Below are positions 5,341 through 6,267 of a stretch of 6,267 nt of DNA, piece by piece. The notes below the pieces were generated by a model. It was not told where the DNA came from. It did not search any database and saw only the letters and a list, made by a program, of their open reading frames with translations. Each line of letters starts with the position of its first letter. Within the stretch, counting starts at the first letter, position 1. The stretch spans positions 1 to 6,267 of the forward strand of contig JAKLLP010000131.1 of NCBI GenBank assembly GCA_023150055.1, given 5' to 3'. Source of the DNA: Gammaproteobacteria bacterium (GTDB lineage: Bacteria > Pseudomonadota > Gammaproteobacteria > Steroidobacterales > GCA-2729495). A program made the position numbers and the translations under genes.

Positions 5341-6096
5341 ATGCGAATTTCGTCATGGCGCTATTTTACGGTTGGTCTCCTGACCGGTGTCTTGTGGGGC
5401 AATGCGGCCGCCGCCGAGGAGTGGCAGCACACGGTCGTGCTCTACGGCATCGGCGCCTCGATCGACGGCAAGGCCGGTATTGGCGACGTCACCGCGGATG
5501 TGGACGTCGGCTTCGACGACATCCTCGACAACCTCGAGTTCGGTGCGATGGCGGCCTACCGCGGCGAGCGCGGGCGCTGGGCTGTCGTGGCCGACCTGAT
5601 TTTCATGGCGCTGGAGCAGAAAAAGAGCGGCCTCGGGCCGGCCGGCGGTACGCGCGCCAAGGTCGAGGCCGACCAGTTGATCGTGGAGCTGGATGGGTCT
5701 TACGCCGTGACCGAGCGGCTCGACGCGTATGGCGGGCTGCGCTATTGGGAACTCGACAACGAACTCGAGATCGTCGGCGGCGGGCCACTCGGCGAGACGC
5801 TCTCGGCCAGCAAGACCGAGGACTGGGTCGACCCCATCGTCGGCCTGCGTTACGTGGCCCCACTCGCCGAGCGCTGGCAGTTCATCGTGCGGGGCGACGT
5901 CGGCGGTTTTGGCGTCGGCAGCGACTTCACCTGGCACACGTCCGCCTTCGCCGCGTGGCAAGTGTCGGAGAATGGCAGCGTGCTGCTGGGGTTACGTTAT
6001 CTCGACGTCGACTACGACGACGGCAGTGGCAGCGATCGTTTCCGCTGGGACGTTACCGAAGGCGGCCCGATGGCGGGATTCGCCTGGCGGTTCTGA
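5341..6096 (+). CDS. Outer-membrane beta-barrel protein (porin-like, uncharacterised)
   Basis: 251 aa. Residues 1-25 are a signal peptide (MRISSWRYFTVGLLTGVLWG then NAAAA) with cleavage expected before EEW. The mature part alternates polar and aromatic/hydrophobic residues as in amphipathic beta strands: DVDVGFDDILDNLEFGAMAA (53-72), RWAVVADLIFMAL (79-91), YGGLRYWELDN (130-140), VDPIVGLRYVAPLAERWQF (163-181), RGDVGGFGVGSDFTW (184-198), VLLGLRYLDVDYDDG (214-228). It ends PMAGFAWRF, with the terminal Phe expected of a BAM-inserted barrel. I recall this pattern in a widespread family of hypothetical outer-membrane proteins without a settled function; substrate and pore status are unknown. A purine run, A plus six G (5331-5337), lies just three bases before the ATG, with GGGAAAGG slightly upstream, so the RBS is close but usable. 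The gene is separated by 248 nt from the operon before it and by 42 nt from the next start. Confidence 0.87.
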   Translation: MRISSWRYFTVGLLTGVLWGNAAAAEEWQHTVVLYGIGASIDGKAGIGDVTADVDVGFDDILDNLEFGAMAAYRGERGRWAVVADLIFMALEQKKSGLGPAGGTRAKVEADQLIVELDGSYAVTERLDAYGGLRYWELDNELEIVGGGPLGETLSASKTEDWVDPIVGLRYVAPLAERWQFIVRGDVGGFGVGSDFTWHTSAFAAWQVSENGSVLLGLRYLDVDYDDGSGSDRFRWDVTEGGPMAGFAWRF

Positions 6097-6138
6097 AGCA
6101 GCGGGCGCCGGTACAGGTTGACTGTCTGCAACCCGGCT

Positions 6139-6267
6139 GTGACTTCAGCGTGCAGACTGCCGGTAAGACAAGCACATCAGGCGCCACGCATCCACCCGTG
6201 GGCATTGTTTGCCATTCTGGCCGTATCCGGCGCGATGGCGCAGGAGATCGAGCCTCGCGCCTACACC
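6139..6267 (+). CDS. Start of an exported protein, cut by the right edge; possibly a MetA-pathway/SphA-type outer-membrane protein
   Basis: An open frame reaches the window end. From the GTG at 6139 it reads 43 residues: a basic stretch (RLPVRQAHQAPRIHPW), a hydrophobic core ALFAILAVSGAMA, and then a mature-looking start QEIEPRAYT, with an AMA-Q cleavage site. The EPRAYT opening is one I associate with the phenol-degradation MetA-pathway/SphA group of outer-membrane proteins, but only nine mature residues are visible, so this is a guess. The start is uncertain: there is no clear Shine-Dalgarno before the GTG, and a TTG at 6118 is also in frame. The frame is the same as that of the barrel gene, whose TGA at 6094-6096 is the nearest upstream stop. 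Confidence 0.5.
   Translation, partial: MTSACRLPVRQAHQAPRIHPWALFAILAVSGAMAQEIEPRAYT

Overview
The window is GC-rich, densely coding DNA with envelope-directed genes typical of a Gram-negative proteobacterium: two outer-membrane beta-barrels, several Sec signal peptides and a polytopic inner-membrane protein. Codon choice and protein style suggest a gammaproteobacterium (Chromatiales/Xanthomonadales-like). That placement is an inference, because there is no rRNA or marker gene here to settle it.

Layout, left to right. Positions 2-2074 (+) hold the 3' part of a patatin-like phospholipase fused to a POTRA domain and an Omp85/TamA-type barrel, cut by the left edge. Positions 2163-3416 (-) hold a convergent MgtC/SapB-DUF4010 family membrane protein. 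The whole gap between these two stop codons is a perfect 27-bp inverted repeat with a 36-nt centre. Positions 3417-3690 are a divergent intergenic region with a TATACT box, a triple 7-nt tandem repeat and a small hairpin.

Positions 3691-5092 (+) form a tight three-gene run: a secreted four-cysteine protein of unknown function, a periplasmic or envelope glycine-zipper protein with Gln/Ala-rich flanks, and a cytosolic SpoIIAA-like (STAS/SEC14) protein. The spacings are 31 and 24 nt, and the first two genes have clear Shine-Dalgarno sites. Next comes a 248-nt gap (5093-5340) without a convincing gene. It holds two good hairpins and an exact match to a tRNA B-box/T-loop consensus. Positions 5341-6096 (+) encode a 251-aa outer-membrane barrel with a signal peptide and a terminal Phe. 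From about 6139 a further exported protein begins and is cut by the right edge.

Most of the window serves the cell envelope. There is no catabolic pathway, defence system, CRISPR array or complete mobile element. The least ordinary parts are the inverted repeat filling the convergent gap, the structured gap at 5093-5340, and the uncharacterised secreted pair at 3691-4696. I see no strong case for a wholly new system.
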